64,000 bases of DNA from Marivita cryptomonadis (GCF_002115725.1 NZ_JFKD01000008.1:62001-126000), one strand, 5' to 3'; numbered from the stretch's first letter, positions 1 through 9,542 are shown. Notes: generated from the letters alone by a model not told the origin. Translations and numbers: made by a program.

Positions 1-882
1 GAGAATTTTCGCTTGTTCGACCCAATTGTCACGCGACACGCGGCCTTTGAACCCTTCGAGGTTGGCATTCACCCAAGCCTCTTCATCAGCGGTCCAGTTG
101 GCAATCTGGTCAAAATGGAAAAAGCCCATAGAGTGAAGCATCTTTTCCATCTTCGGCCCCACACCCTTGATTTCCTTAAGGTTGTCCGGGCCGCCTTCGC
201 GGGCCGCAGTCAGGGTGGCGGGCTTGGTGCCCTCGTCGCTGCCTTCGGCTTTTCCGTCGCCATCAAAATCGGGGGTTGCCTCAGCTGCGGGGGCCGATTT
301 TGCAGCGGCTTTCTTCGCCGGAGCTTTGGCTTCGGACTCGTATTTCCATTCACCCTTCTTCGCAGCAAGCTCGTCCTGACCAGCCAGAGGCGTCGAAGGT
401 TTCACTTGTGCGCCGGCTTCTGCATCGGCTTGTGCACTTGCGGCCTGAACGGTTTCCTTGGGGCTTGCGGCGGGCGCAGGTGCTGCGGGAGCAGAGGCCG
501 CAGCGGCAGGTGCGGAGGAACCAACCGGCGCGGCTTTGGCCGGGCTGGTGCTCTCGTCCGCAATCGGCGCTGGCGGCACAGAGACCGGCGGTGCATTCGG
601 CGATGCCGCTTTGGGGGCCGCTGCCTTTGGTGCAGATGCGGACGTCTCACGCACGCTCGCAGCATCAATGTTTCCGGGGCCGCGCGCGGCAGGCAGGTCA
701 CGACAGAAAATCCAGCTGAACGCGAGTCCCAGGACAGCGAATGCCAGACCAGCCATGAAGATGGACCCGATCAGGCCCCAGCCTCCAATGACGATCAGCA
801 AGATGAAGACAAGAAGCCCCACCCCTGCGGCCAAGGCCCATGATCCTATTTGGCAACCGAAGCCAGAATTCTCTTTTTGCAT
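1..882 (-). CDS. Membrane-anchored protein with NuoE-tail-like C-terminal domain (partial)
   Basis: The frame is open from an ATG at 882 to the left edge, so 294 codons are visible and the stop lies outside. Two hydrophobic stretches near the N-terminus (about residues 10-35 and 38-60) suggest membrane anchoring. An Ala/Pro-rich linker (about 70-180) follows, then a segment with LAGQDELAAKKGEWKYE and a helix-hairpin-helix-like end (LKEIKGVGPKMEKML, then FHFDQIANWTADEEAW and [17 protein letters not shown]). That end is clearly homologous to the end of the NuoE encoded 28 nt upstream. Position directly after nuoE in the same direction suggests a role linked to complex I, but no function is established from the sequence. 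Confidence 0.8.
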   Translation of the reverse strand, partial: MQKENSGFGCQIGSWALAAGVGLLVFILLIVIGGWGLIGSIFMAGLAFAVLGLAFSWIFCRDLPAARGPGNIDAASVRETSASAPKAAAPKAASPNAPPVSVPPAPIADESTSPAKAAPVGSSAPAAAASAPAAPAPAASPKETVQAASAQADAEAGAQVKPSTPLAGQDELAAKKGEWKYESEAKAPAKKAAAKSAPAAEATPDFDGDGKAEGSDEGTKPATLTAAREGGPDNLKEIKGVGPKMEKMLHSMGFFHFDQIANWTADEEAWVNANLEGFKGRVSRDNWVEQAKIL

Positions 883-910
883 TCGTACTCTCCCTGTCCG
901 TGTTCAGATG

Positions 911-2170
911 TTACTTGTCGTAAACATCACCTTTCTTGACACGTGCAGAAAACTCTGTCTCGCCGCCTGAGGCAAGTGTCTTGGCCTGTTCGACCCAATT
1001 ATCGCGGGACACGCGGCCCTTGAACCCTTCAAGGTTCTGATCAACCCAAGCCACCTCGTCTGCGGTCCAGCCTGCGATCTGATCAAAATGAAAAAATCCT
1101 AGGCGGTTGCACAATTCGGCCAGCTTGGGACCGATGCCCTTGATCCGCTTCAGGTCATCGCCCTGCCCGTCACGCGCTTCCGTCAGGGTCTCGGGCTTGG
1201 TGCCCGGTCCCTCAGCGGCCTCGGGTGCAGGGGTCGACGGCTCTTCACGCTCGACCTGCTTGGCGGTTGTCGCCTTGGCGTATTTCCACGTGCCCTTGCG
1301 CGCAGCCAGCTCGGTCTCGCCAGCCAGTTCGGAGGATGGTTTCACCATCGACGCCGCATCCGGCGAAGGTGCGTTTTCCGGCTTGGGCGCGGCCTCTGCT
1401 GCGGGGCGCGACGGCGTGGTCACGTCATTGGCGGCCTTGGCCACGGTCTGCGGACGCCCGCCTGCGTCACCCCAAGGGTGCAACAGCGGAATTTCGGTCC
1501 CGTCGATCCGTTTGACCGTATCACCAATGTCGGTGGCCAGCTGCACCGACGCATTGTACTTATGACGACCACTTTCGAAATTGGTCAGGCTGGTGAGGCC
1601 GGATTTCGGCTCGGCCGCATACCGCCCATTCTGCGGACCGGGAACCGGCACTTCGCCCGCAACCAGTTCGTCAAGGATCTCTGCGAACCGCGCAGCGGTC
1701 AGGTCTTCATAGTAATCTTTGCCGATCTGCGCCATCGGCGCGTTTGCACAGGCACCAAGGCACTCGACCTCTTCCCATGTCAGCTTGCCGTCCGCCGACA
1801 GAGTGTGCGGCTTCGGCGCGATCTTTTCCTTGCAGACCGCAACCAAATCTTCGGCACCGCAGATCATGCAGGACGTGGTGCCGCAAATCTGGATATTCGC
1901 AACAGAGCCAACGGGTTGCAACTGAAACATGAAGTAAAAAGACGCCACTTCAAGCGCCCGCATATACGCCATACCAAGCATGTCCGCGACCGCTTCGATC
2001 GCCGGACGGGTCAGCCAGCCTTCCTGCTCTTGCGCGCGCCACAACAGCGGAATGATCGCGCTGGCCTGACGGCCTTCGGGATACTTGGTGATCTGTGCTT
2101 CGGCCCACGCCTGGTTCGCAGGAGTGAAAGCAAAGCTTGCGGGTTGTTCGGAATGAAGGCGTCGTAGCAT
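911..2170 (-). CDS. nuoE: NADH-quinone oxidoreductase subunit E with C-terminal extension
   Basis: This is the 24-kDa-type subunit of the peripheral arm of respiratory complex I, carrying the N1a [2Fe-2S] cluster. The thioredoxin-like [2Fe-2S] domain spans about residues 15-170. Its four cluster ligands are in the expected spacing: C96 and C101 ([10 protein letters not shown]) and C137 and C141 (ECLGAC). At 419 aa it is far longer than the roughly 160-240 aa usual for the family. The extra part is a Pro/Ala-rich linker and a C-terminal helix-hairpin-helix-like domain ([14 protein letters not shown]) that recurs in the next gene. The ATG at 2170 gives the N-terminus expected for the family; the open frame runs further upstream but into the preceding gene. 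Confidence 0.93.
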   Translation of the reverse strand: MLRRLHSEQPASFAFTPANQAWAEAQITKYPEGRQASAIIPLLWRAQEQEGWLTRPAIEAVADMLGMAYMRALEVASFYFMFQLQPVGSVANIQICGTTSCMICGAEDLVAVCKEKIAPKPHTLSADGKLTWEEVECLGACANAPMAQIGKDYYEDLTAARFAEILDELVAGEVPVPGPQNGRYAAEPKSGLTSLTNFESGRHKYNASVQLATDIGDTVKRIDGTEIPLLHPWGDAGGRPQTVAKAANDVTTPSRPAAEAAPKPENAPSPDAASMVKPSSELAGETELAARKGTWKYAKATTAKQVEREEPSTPAPEAAEGPGTKPETLTEARDGQGDDLKRIKGIGPKLAELCNRLGFFHFDQIAGWTADEVAWVDQNLEGFKGRVSRDNWVEQAKTLASGGETEFSARVKKGDVYDK

Positions 2171-2178
2171 GTCGGTTC

Positions 2179-2487
2179 CTATTGCGTCATCACACAGACA
2201 ACGGGAATGTTCGGTATGGTGCGGCTCTTGGCAGTTCCAGCCAGTTCCGCAAGAAGCGCAGTTTGTCGCGTGGCTTGATTCTCGGGTGTGTCGAAGAGAA
2301 AGCAAAGGTAGATGTCAGAGCCGTTGGCCATGCCATACAGCGTGTTGCCGGACCCGCCCGTTCCAAACGGCGCAAAACCCTGCGCGCTCATATCAGAGGA
2401 AAACACATAATCCGACTGTCCCGGCTCAAAGGCCATCGCAGCAGGTCCGGCACAGGCCAGAACAGCTATGACAGCCAAACGGATCAT
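2179..2487 (-). CDS. Small predicted exported protein in the nuo operon
   Basis: A 102-residue protein with a clear Sec-type signal peptide ([20 protein letters not shown], cleavage probably after AMA). The mature part is short, with two cysteines (LCFLF and VVCVM). No domain is recognised. Its ATG overlaps the stop of the upstream lipoprotein gene by 4 nt, and nuoE follows 8 nt later, so it is co-transcribed with nuoD and nuoE. A role in the periplasm is inferred only from the signal peptide. Confidence 0.75.
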   Translation of the reverse strand: MIRLAVIAVLACAGPAAMAFEPGQSDYVFSSDMSAQGFAPFGTGGSGNTLYGMANGSDIYLCFLFDTPENQATRQTALLAELAGTAKSRTIPNIPVVCVMTQ

Positions 2488-2771
2488 TCCGGTGCGCAGC
2501 TCCCTGTGATCAGGCGAACACCGCCGTTCTCAAGTTTCACAGCCTGTTCCGAGGCGACCCGGAAGGCGGCGGTCTGGATCACCTGCTCGCGCGTCAGCCC
2601 GGTCTGGAGTTCCACTGGCAGGTAGTCGCTTTCGCCGACCAGATCACAACCGATTGAGGCAACCGCCTCATCGAAGGCGACCAGATCAACCGGCGTCACG
2701 CCTTCGGGTGGCATGGCACAGGCAGCAAGCAGGCCCAAACCTGCCAAAGGAGCAAAGAACCGTGCTGTCAT
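2484..2771 (-). CDS. Small predicted lipoprotein in the nuo operon
   Basis: A 95-residue protein whose N-terminus is a lipoprotein signal peptide: a hydrophobic stretch ending in the lipobox LLAAC, with the lipidated cysteine near residue 18. The mature part has two further cysteines (SIGCDL and TGSCAPE) that could form a disulfide. The ATG overlaps the nuoD stop by 4 nt, which makes translational coupling likely. No family is recognised. Its place between nuoD and nuoE is the only functional hint. Confidence 0.78.
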   Translation of the reverse strand: MTARFFAPLAGLGLLAACAMPPEGVTPVDLVAFDEAVASIGCDLVGESDYLPVELQTGLTREQVIQTAAFRVASEQAVKLENGGVRLITGSCAPE

Positions 2772-4000
2772 CTGTCAATCTCTCCGAACACGACATCCAT
2801 CGTACCGATGATGGCGGCCACGTCGGCCAGTTGGTGACCCGTGGCCACATGGTCCATCGCTTGCAGGTGCAAGAAACCTGGCGCACGCAGCTTGGCGCGG
2901 TAGGGTTTGTTGCTGCCATCCGCCACAAGGTAGACGCCGAATTCACCCTTGGGGGCCTCGACGCAGGCATACACCTCGCCCTCGGGCACATGGAAACCTT
3001 CGGTATAGAGTTTGAAGTGGTGGATCAGCGCTTCCATCGAGGTCTTCATCTCGGACCGTTTCGGCGGCGTGACCTTACCACGGGCAAGGATATCACCCTG
3101 CCCTTCGGGCGCGCGCAGCTTTTCGATGGCCTGCTTGATGATCTTCAGTGACTGACGCATCTCTTCCATGCGGACAAGGTAGCGATCATAGCAATCGCCG
3201 TTCTTGCCCACCGGGATCTGGAAGTCGAACTCGTCATAGCATTCGTAAGGCTGCGAGCGGCGCAAATCCCATGCAAGACCCGATCCACGCACCATCACAC
3301 CTGAGAAACCCCATTCAAGGATTTCCTCTTCGGTCACGACGCCGATATCAGCGTTACGTTGCTTGAAGATGCGGTTTTCGGTCAGAAGGCCGTCGATATC
3401 CCCCAGAACGCGCGGGAATTCATCTGCCCACTGGTCGATATCGTCAATCAGATCGCCGGGCAGATCCTGATGTACCCCGCCGGGGCGGAAATACGCGGCG
3501 TGCAGACGCGCTCCACAGGCCCGCTCGTAGAACACCATCAGCTTCTCGCGCTCTTCAAAACCCCAAAGCGGCGGCGTCAGCGCGCCCACGTCCATCGCCT
3601 GTGTGGTGACGTTGAGCAGGTGGTTCAGAACACGGCCAATCTCGGAATAGAGCACCCGGATCAGCGACGCACGACGCGGCACCTCCACGCCCGTGAGGCG
3701 TTCGATCGCCAAGCACCATGCATGTTCCTGGTTCATCGGCGCCACATAATCCAGCCGGTCGAAATACGGCAGGTTCTGCAGATATGTCCGGCTTTCCATC
3801 AGCTTTTCGGTGCCACGGTGCAGCAGGCCGATATGCGGGTCGCAGCGTTCTACAATTTCGCCGTCCAGCTCAAGAACAAGGCGCAAAACACCGTGCGCCG
3901 CAGGGTGCTGTGGGCCAAAGTTGATGTTGAAGTTGCGGATGCTCTGTTCGCCAGAGACCGCGTCGATACTTCCGTCGTCGAATTTGGAGCCGTCCATCAT
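2768..4000 (-). CDS. nuoD: NADH-quinone oxidoreductase subunit D
   Basis: This is the 49-kDa subunit of complex I, part of the quinone-binding Q module together with NuoB. The 410-residue length is normal for a separate NuoD. The conserved N-terminal [13 protein letters not shown] and [13 protein letters not shown] motifs line the quinone site, and the C-terminal FGEIDR is typical. The start is ambiguous between tandem ATGs at 4000 and 3997; a good GAGGAG ribosome site lies just upstream and favours either. The next gene, a lipoprotein, overlaps the stop. Confidence 0.96.
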   Translation of the reverse strand: MMDGSKFDDGSIDAVSGEQSIRNFNINFGPQHPAAHGVLRLVLELDGEIVERCDPHIGLLHRGTEKLMESRTYLQNLPYFDRLDYVAPMNQEHAWCLAIERLTGVEVPRRASLIRVLYSEIGRVLNHLLNVTTQAMDVGALTPPLWGFEEREKLMVFYERACGARLHAAYFRPGGVHQDLPGDLIDDIDQWADEFPRVLGDIDGLLTENRIFKQRNADIGVVTEEEILEWGFSGVMVRGSGLAWDLRRSQPYECYDEFDFQIPVGKNGDCYDRYLVRMEEMRQSLKIIKQAIEKLRAPEGQGDILARGKVTPPKRSEMKTSMEALIHHFKLYTEGFHVPEGEVYACVEAPKGEFGVYLVADGSNKPYRAKLRAPGFLHLQAMDHVATGHQLADVAAIIGTMDVVFGEIDR

Positions 4001-4007
4001 GCTCTCC

Positions 4008-4409
4008 TCATTCCGCTGCATCCAGACGGGCCGCCGTCCGGAATACTTTGGTCAACAGTTTCCATGATCCATCCGTGAGGACGAACCCAAGGTGATCTTC
4101 GTAGCGGGCTGGGGGAACATCCACCCAAAGATGCACACGCGCCATGCAGTCGCCGCTGACATCCACGCCCAGTATCTCGTAGGACGCGTCACCACTGAAC
4201 GCTGTCCGTCCCGACACCCGCTCCAGATACGCCGCCTTGTCCCAATGCTGGGTCGTGCCGTCATCATTCACCAGCGTCATGCTGAATTGGTCGTGGCACA
4301 TATCCGCAAACACATCCGCGCGTGCGTAGTAAACCGCTTCAGAATACGCCACAGCCTGCGCGAAAACCGCGTCGAACGTCCGCATTTTGGTTGCCGCGCT
4401 GGCGTCCAT
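4008..4409 (-). CDS. NTF2/SnoaL-like protein in the nuo operon
   Basis: A 133-residue soluble protein with no signal peptide. Its pattern, an N-terminal helix pair ([20 protein letters not shown]), [10 protein letters not shown] and a C-terminal [16 protein letters not shown], fits the NTF2-like/putative lumazine-binding fold. The ATG at 4409 is taken rather than the longer frame from 4430 because it lies 1 nt after the stop of the preceding 62-codon gene and has a G-rich ribosome site. It sits between nuoC and nuoD and is therefore expressed with complex I. An assembly role is possible but unproven. Confidence 0.72.
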   Translation of the reverse strand: MDASAATKMRTFDAVFAQAVAYSEAVYYARADVFADMCHDQFSMTLVNDDGTTQHWDKAAYLERVSGRTAFSGDASYEILGVDVSGDCMARVHLWVDVPPARYEDHLGFVLTDGSWKLLTKVFRTAARLDAAE

Positions 4410-4410
4410 A

Positions 4411-4599
4411 TCAGCCCCGCCCTGCCTCATCCGACTTGAACGCCATGATCCAGAGAAAGACCAAGGCGACCAGCGGGAAAATCGTCAAAAGCGCCGCCCA
4501 GCTGGGCAGACCGTAACGAGGCAGCAGCTTCCAGAAGGGCACGACGATCAACACGCCGATAACCAAGAACCACAGAAAACCACCGCCGCCTCCCATCAT
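4411..4599 (-). CDS. Small two-helix membrane protein in the nuo operon
   Basis: A 62-residue protein made almost entirely of two predicted membrane helices (about residues 6-27 and 34-53) joined by a short [11 protein letters not shown] loop, with a charged tail. It overlaps the nuoC stop by 4 nt. No family is recognised. A small hydrophobic polypeptide in this place could be an accessory complex I subunit or an assembly aid; this is inference from position only. Confidence 0.72.
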   Translation of the reverse strand: MMGGGGGFLWFLVIGVLIVVPFWKLLPRYGLPSWAALLTIFPLVALVFLWIMAFKSDEAGRG

Positions 4600-5204
4600 G
4601 CTTTGGCGTCCTGCTTTTCGTCACCCGGCAGCACATATTGCGCGCCTTCCCATGGGGACATGAAATCGAACTGCCGGTACTCCTGAACAAGGCTCACCGG
4701 CTCGTACACCACGCGCTTTTTCTCTTCGTCGTAGCGCACTTCGGTGTAACCCGTGGTCGGAAAGTCCTTGCGCAGGGGATAGCCGCGGAAGCCGTAATCC
4801 GTGAGGATGCGGCGCAGATCCGGATGGCCCGAGAACAGAATGCCGAACATGTCGAACACTTCGCGTTCGAACCAGTTGGCGCTGGGATGCACATCGGTGA
4901 TCGACGGCACCATTTCGTCTTCGCGGATGCTGACCCGCAAACGGATGCGGTGGTTCTGGTACATCGACAGGAAGTGGTAGACCACGTCGAACCGCTTGGG
5001 GCGATCCGGGTAATCCACCGCCGTGATGTCCACCAGCGACGAGAACTTGCAGGTATTGTCGGTCTTCAGAAATTCGACAAACCCCGCGATATTCGACGGC
5101 GCCACATCGACGTTCAATTCACCATGGGTCACGTCCCATGCAATCACGCAATCTGTGCGTTTGAGCTCAAGATGCTGGCCAAGTTCGTTGAGGGCTTCAC
5201 TCAT
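4596..5204 (-). CDS. nuoC: NADH-quinone oxidoreductase subunit C
   Basis: This is the 30-kDa subunit of the complex I peripheral arm. The 202-residue protein has the family signature in the middle ([20 protein letters not shown], followed by [19 protein letters not shown]). NuoC and NuoD are encoded separately here, as is usual in alphaproteobacteria, rather than fused as in Escherichia coli. The ATG overlaps the nuoB stop by 4 nt. Confidence 0.96.
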   Translation of the reverse strand: MSEALNELGQHLELKRTDCVIAWDVTHGELNVDVAPSNIAGFVEFLKTDNTCKFSSLVDITAVDYPDRPKRFDVVYHFLSMYQNHRIRLRVSIREDEMVPSITDVHPSANWFEREVFDMFGILFSGHPDLRRILTDYGFRGYPLRKDFPTTGYTEVRYDEEKKRVVYEPVSLVQEYRQFDFMSPWEGAQYVLPGDEKQDAKA

Positions 5205-5725
5205 CGTACAATTGTCCCTGTCCGGCGGATCTTCCGTTGCAGCGCCATGATGCCGTAAAGCAGCGCTTCCGCTGTCGGCGGGCAGCCCGGCACGTAAACG
5301 TCAACCGGCACGATCCGGTCACAGCCGCGCACGACGGAATAGCTATAGTGATAGTACCCACCACCATTGGCGCAGGACCCCATCGAGATCACGTAACGCG
5401 GCTCGGGCATCTGGTCGTAGACCTTGCGCAAGGCTGGCGCCATCTTGTTGGTCAGCGTGCCTGCGACAATCATAAGGTCCGACTGGCGCGGCGATGCGCG
5501 CGGTGCTGTCCCGAACCGTTCAAGATCGTAGCGCGGCATCGAGGTGTGCATCATCTCGACCGCACAGCAGGCCAGACCAAAGGTCATCCAGTGCAGCGAT
5601 CCGGTACGCGCCCAGTTGATGATGTCTTCGGTCGACGTCAGAAGGAACCCCTTGTCCGCAAGCTGCGCATTGAGCGCCTGCGTTGCGTGTTCCTTGTCCG
5701 CCCCTGCGGTATTCGCGCCAGCCAT
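5201..5725 (-). CDS. nuoB: NADH-quinone oxidoreductase subunit B
   Basis: This subunit carries cluster N2, the [4Fe-4S] cluster that passes electrons to quinone. The four ligands are visible: the paired cysteines of [10 protein letters not shown], the cysteine of GSCANGGG and that of [11 protein letters not shown]. The ATG at 5725 overlaps the nuoA stop by 1 nt (TGATG) and gives 174 aa starting [12 protein letters not shown]; an ATG at 5734 would add three residues. The length is normal for the family. Confidence 0.95.
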   Translation of the reverse strand: MAGANTAGADKEHATQALNAQLADKGFLLTSTEDIINWARTGSLHWMTFGLACCAVEMMHTSMPRYDLERFGTAPRASPRQSDLMIVAGTLTNKMAPALRKVYDQMPEPRYVISMGSCANGGGYYHYSYSVVRGCDRIVPVDVYVPGCPPTAEALLYGIMALQRKIRRTGTIVR

Positions 5726-6090
5726 CACTCCCATTCCAGCGCTCCTTTTTTCCACTCATAGGCAAAACCGATGGTCAAAACACCCAAGAACACCATCATC
5801 GACCAGAAGCCGGTCATACTAATGTCTTGAAAGGCCACCGCCCACGGGAAGAGGAAGGCAATTTCCAGATCGAAAATGATGAAGAGGATCGACACGAGAT
5901 AAAAGCGTACATCGAACTTCATCCGGGCATCGTCGAACGCGTTGAACCCGCATTCATAGGCTGACACCTTTTCAGGGTCCGGGTTGCGCACCGCGATGAT
6001 CACGGCAGCAAGGATCAGGACAAGGCCCAATCCGATGGCTATGGCCAAAAATACGAGGATTGGCAGGTATTCCCGCAGCATGTCTTCCAA
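5725..6090 (-). CDS. nuoA: NADH-quinone oxidoreductase subunit A
   Basis: First gene of the complex I operon, encoding a small membrane subunit with three helices (about residues 8-32, 62-85 and 90-112). The conserved [20 protein letters not shown] loop and [12 protein letters not shown] segment identify it. The best start is TTG at 6090, with AAGGAG seven bases upstream, giving 121 aa beginning EDMLREYLP after the initiator; an in-frame ATG lies at 6081. The 349 nt upstream carry an inverted repeat that may be regulatory. Confidence 0.93.
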   Translation of the reverse strand: MEDMLREYLPILVFLAIAIGLGLVLILAAVIIAVRNPDPEKVSAYECGFNAFDDARMKFDVRFYLVSILFIIFDLEIAFLFPWAVAFQDISMTGFWSMMVFLGVLTIGFAYEWKKGALEWE

Positions 6091-6439
6091 GACGAGGCTC
6101 CTTTTCCCATCGCGCACCAAGACGCGCCGTCAAGTGGCGAGGTTGACTTGGGGCTGATCTACTCCCGTCTCTGCCAAGGGTCAACCGCAGGGCAACATCT
6201 TACACGCAACGAATATTTGCGTGAAAACAGATGGATCATGGGGATTTTGCCCCTGTTTCTAGGGACATGCGGCAATTGGGCGGCACTGACGACCCGACCC
6301 GACCGCGCCGTTGCGTCGCGGCATCTGCCAGATCACTGAGCACGAACACCTCCGCGTCCGCTTGTATTGCGAAAAATGAGTCTCGTGTCTCATGCAGGGT
6401 CACAGGCCGTGCACGCGCTGGCGAACTCCCGCAAATCCG
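6091..6439 (-). promoter_or_regulatory. nuo operon upstream region
   Basis: This 349 nt stretch between nuoA and the DUF411 gene has no convincing gene. It must hold the nuo promoter, as nuoA is the first gene of the operon. No confident -35/-10 pair was found. The clearest signal is the perfect 7-bp inverted repeat at 6203-6223, listed separately. A shorter GTCAA/TTGAC inverted pair lies at 6129-6147. Everything else here looks unstructured. Confidence 0.45.
6203..6223. promoter_or_regulatory. Inverted repeat upstream of nuoA
   Basis: CACGCAA and TTGCGTG form a perfect 7-bp dyad with a 7-nt AT-rich centre, starting 113 nt before the nuoA start codon. It is not followed by a T-run in either direction, so a protein-binding site is more likely than a terminator. 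The regulator is unknown. Confidence 0.4.
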
Positions 6440-6916
6440 TCAGGCTGCTGCGTCGTAGTGTGTATAGACCTCTGTGGCTCCATCCCGAAGGATCAAGTGG
6501 ACCTCATACGCCTCGCGCTGGCTTTCAGGCCCCATCCCCGGCGATCCAAACGGCATCCCCGGCACCGCAAGCCCGATGGCATCGGGGCGCTCGGCCAGCA
6601 GTTTGCGAATGTCCCGGGGCGGCACATGGCCTTCGATCACATAGCCCTCGATTTCCGCCGTATGGCAGGACGCCATGTTTCGCGGAATCCCACGCTTGAT
6701 CTTTTCCTGCACCAATCCACCGCTGGTGCGGGCCTCGGTGGTGATGATGAAACCGTCCTGTTCAAGGATTTCGATCCACGCCGAACAACAGCCGCAATTC
6801 GGGTCTTTGAAGACATTCATTTGCGGCGCGCTTTGCGCCCCTGCGCTTTTCGGTGCAACCAAAAGCGCCGCCGCCCCCAACAGGACCGATCTTCGGGAAT
6901 GAGACATCTGTGGCAT
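6440..6916 (-). CDS. DUF411 family metal-binding protein
   Basis: A 158-residue protein with an N-terminal twin-arginine-like export signal (SRRSVLLGAAALL). After it comes the thioredoxin-like DUF411 fold with the cysteine cluster DPNCGCCSAW, a histidine in MASCHTAEIEGYVIEGHVP and the end typical of the family. DUF411 proteins are often found near copper-handling genes, and the CxCC cluster could bind Cu(I). No other metal gene is nearby. The ATG at 6916 has a GAAGGA ribosome site and is preferred over the longer frame to 7072. Confidence 0.85.
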   Translation of the reverse strand: MPQMSHSRRSVLLGAAALLVAPKSAGAQSAPQMNVFKDPNCGCCSAWIEILEQDGFIITTEARTSGGLVQEKIKRGIPRNMASCHTAEIEGYVIEGHVPPRDIRKLLAERPDAIGLAVPGMPFGSPGMGPESQREAYEVHLILRDGATEVYTHYDAAA

Positions 6917-7070
6917 ATGGTTTCCTTCGTTACGGCTTTCTTGGACGAAACCCTGAGCACGGGGAAAGGTCAACACACTCTCGGACAAATGACCTCCAAG
7001 GTCGTTTTTGACCGCGACAGACCAAGCGCCGTGCAGAGGCTTGCCCCATAATGCCGCGAAAGCCCCTGCC

Positions 7071-8393
7071 ATGAATACAACCTTGCACGATTTCCTGCAC
7101 CAAACGACTTATCACGACCTGCCAGATGAGGTCCGCAGTTTCGCCCGCCAATGGCTTCTTGACCTGATCGGTGTGGCTGCCGGAGGGCGCGCTACATCGC
7201 TGTCGCGGATCATCCACACCCATGCGGCCCGCCACTTTGGCGGCGATGGCGCACGTATGCTCTTTGACGGGCGCGAGGTCAGCCCCGCAGGAGCCGCGCT
7301 GGCTGGCGGCATGACCATAGACGCGCTGGATGCCCATGACGGCCATAAACTCACCAAAGGCCATGTCGGCTGCGGCGTTTTCCCATCTCTCTTGGCCATG
7401 TCGCAAGCCGAACAGCGCCATGACGCCCAAGAGTTCCTGACGGCTCTGGTTCTCGGATACGAAATCGGCACCCGCGCCGGGATCGCCCTGCACAGGACAG
7501 CCACTGACTATCACACGTCCGGCGCGTGGATCGCCGTGGCTGTGGCCGCTTTGGGCGCGCGTGTGCTGCGCCTGAACGCATCGAAAACCCGCGAAGCGAT
7601 TGGCATCGCCGAATATCACGGTCCGCGCAGCCAGATGATGCGCACAATCGACCATCCCACGATGGTCAAGGACGGATCAGGCTGGGGCGCGATGGCAGGT
7701 GTGACCGCCGCCTATCTGGCACAGGATGGGTTTACCGGCGCACCAGCCCTCACTGTTGAACAGGGCGAAGTCGCTGACTTGTGGGCCGATCTGGGCGGTA
7801 ATTGGCGGATCACCGAGCAGTATTTCAAGGCCTATCCGGTTTGTCGGTGGGCACAGCCTCCGTTGCAAGCCGTGCTGAACCTGCGCCAAACCCATGGCCT
7901 GACCTCGCGGGACGTCACCCGGATCGACATCACGACCTTTCACCAGTCCCGCAGACTGGCAGTCACTGATCCCAAAACAACCGAGGAAGCCCAATACTCC
8001 ACCGCTTTTCCAACCGCCGTTGGCATGGTGCGTGGGACCTGCGGCCCTGCAGACGTGAACGAAGCCAGCTTTTCAAACCCCGAAATTCAACGCCTCGCCC
8101 GATCTATGGTGATCCGTGAAAGCGATACCTACAACGCAGCCTTTCCGGCCAAGAGAATTGCCGACGTCACCTTGGTTCTGAATGATGGGCGCGAACTCCG
8201 ATCTGGCCCGACCGAAGCCCTTGGTGATCCGGAAAACCCAGTGTCTCTAGAGATTGTCATGTCCAAGTACCGCGCCTACGCGGAACCGGTGCTCGGTCAA
8301 GCCCGCGCGCTCGACATCCAAACCCAAGTTCTGTCCTTGGGCGAAGAGGACGATCTCACCGCTCTTCTGTCCCTGCTCACAACGGCCGTCTGA
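7071..8393 (+). CDS. MmgE/PrpD family protein
   Basis: A 440-residue cytosolic protein of the MmgE/PrpD fold, the family containing 2-methylcitrate dehydratase and cis-aconitate decarboxylase. Typical stretches are DLIGVAAGG, the DALDAHDGHKLTKGHVG segment that lines the active site, GYEIGTRAG and KAYPVCRWAQPP. No propionate-cycle genes are adjacent, so the substrate cannot be assigned. The gene is divergent from the DUF411 gene. The ATG at 7071 is used because the upstream frame lacks family similarity. Confidence 0.88.
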   Translation: MNTTLHDFLHQTTYHDLPDEVRSFARQWLLDLIGVAAGGRATSLSRIIHTHAARHFGGDGARMLFDGREVSPAGAALAGGMTIDALDAHDGHKLTKGHVGCGVFPSLLAMSQAEQRHDAQEFLTALVLGYEIGTRAGIALHRTATDYHTSGAWIAVAVAALGARVLRLNASKTREAIGIAEYHGPRSQMMRTIDHPTMVKDGSGWGAMAGVTAAYLAQDGFTGAPALTVEQGEVADLWADLGGNWRITEQYFKAYPVCRWAQPPLQAVLNLRQTHGLTSRDVTRIDITTFHQSRRLAVTDPKTTEEAQYSTAFPTAVGMVRGTCGPADVNEASFSNPEIQRLARSMVIRESDTYNAAFPAKRIADVTLVLNDGRELRSGPTEALGDPENPVSLEIVMSKYRAYAEPVLGQARALDIQTQVLSLGEEDDLTALLSLLTTAV

Positions 8394-8397
8394 CGGC

Positions 8398-8769
8398 TCA
8401 GGCCGTCATGACCACCAACCCCATCGCCGACAGGACCAGCATGATTGGTCCCCAGACCATGCGTTCCGGCTTTGACGGCGTGATCCAGTTCAGAACCGTA
8501 CTTACACCCGTCACGGCAAGTGCCACCCAGCCTGTCCAGACCGGCCAGCCCAGCCCCGGAAATCCGGCCGCCGACAAGATCGCCAATCCCTGCAACAGCA
8601 CCACAGGGATCGATACCGCTGCAATGATGCGACCCGACAGCGGCAGCGCGCCTTCGTGCTGACCGCCCTGCGTAAACCGACCCAGTGGCGCGCCAAAGAT
8701 CAGCGCCACCTGAAAAAACGCAATCGCGAGCATTGCTGTCGCATAAAGATGTGCGATCTGAACTGTCAT
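8398..8769 (-). CDS. Small four-helix membrane protein, last gene of the liu cluster
   Basis: A 123-residue protein with four predicted membrane helices (about residues 8-28, 45-68, 75-95 and 104-122). The start MTVQIAHLYATAML overlaps the enoyl-CoA hydratase stop by 4 nt, so it is translated with the leucine-degradation genes. No family name is recognised with confidence. It ends 4 nt from the end of the convergent MmgE/PrpD gene. Confidence 0.72.
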   Translation of the reverse strand: MTVQIAHLYATAMLAIAFFQVALIFGAPLGRFTQGGQHEGALPLSGRIIAAVSIPVVLLQGLAILSAAGFPGLGWPVWTGWVALAVTGVSTVLNWITPSKPERMVWGPIMLVLSAMGLVVMTA

Positions 8770-9542
8770 TGCCAGCTTGGCCCTCGCTTGTCGAAAAAGG
8801 CGCCCACCCCTTCGCGCGCCTCGTCCGATTGCCACCGGCGCGCCAAAGCGTCGATGGCAAGATCCACCTGCTCCGGCGTCACCCGACCGGCAAGGTCACG
8901 CATCAGAGCCTTGGCCTCGGCCACAGCTCCCGGTGCGCAGGACAGGTAGGGCAGCACCTCTGCCTCGATGGCGGCGTCCAGACCGTCCGGGTCGACCGTA
9001 CGGCTGAGCAGGTTCAACCGGACGGCTTCCTCTGCTCCGAACACACGCGCTGACATGAACACCTCCGAGGCCCGTGTCCCGCCCATCCGCGCGAGCACAT
9101 ATGGCCCGATATTGGCCGGGATCAGCCCCAACCGCGTTTCCGTAAACCCAAATTTGGCCCCAGTGACCCCGATTGCCACGTCGCACACCGAAACAAGACC
9201 AACGCCTCCCCCCAGCGCATTGCCCTGCACCCGACCAATGAGCGGCTGTGGAAGATCATAAAGCGCGCCCAGAACAGTTGCGATCCGGCGGCTCTCCACC
9301 CGGCGCGTATCGGCATCCATGTCGAACTGCTCACGCATCCACGCCAGATCACCACCCGCACAAAAGGTCTTACCCTCTGCCGCAAGAACAACCACCCGCA
9401 CCGACGGGTCACTGGCCAAGCGCCGCGCCGCCTCTTCCAACTCGGTCATCATCTGCGCCGACAACGCGTTGTGCTTATCGACGCGCGCCAGCGTCAGTGT
9501 CATCACCCCACGCGCATCTGTCTCAACCCGGATCAAACTCAC
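8766..9542 (-). CDS. liuC: Enoyl-CoA hydratase/isomerase, probable methylglutaconyl-CoA hydratase
   Basis: A crotonase-fold enzyme of 258 aa. The oxyanion-hole segments KTFCAGGDLAWM and GNALGGGVGLVSVCD are present, and FGFTETRLGLIPANIGPYV completes the active-site region. In this operon the expected reaction is hydration of 3-methylglutaconyl-CoA to HMG-CoA, the step before HMG-CoA lyase. The start is GTG at 9542, overlapping the lyase stop by 4 nt (GTGA). The substrate is inferred from context; crotonase sequences alone do not fix it. Confidence 0.88.
   Translation of the reverse strand: MSLIRVETDARGVMTLTLARVDKHNALSAQMMTELEEAARRLASDPSVRVVVLAAEGKTFCAGGDLAWMREQFDMDADTRRVESRRIATVLGALYDLPQPLIGRVQGNALGGGVGLVSVCDVAIGVTGAKFGFTETRLGLIPANIGPYVLARMGGTRASEVFMSARVFGAEEAVRLNLLSRTVDPDGLDAAIEAEVLPYLSCAPGAVAEAKALMRDLAGRVTPEQVDLAIDALARRWQSDEAREGVGAFFDKRGPSWQ

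Noticed and set aside
13..843. 276-codon plus-strand frame opposite the NuoE-tail paralog
   Set aside because: It is the mirror of a well-supported minus-strand gene, with Arg/Gly/Cys-rich composition and no family pattern.
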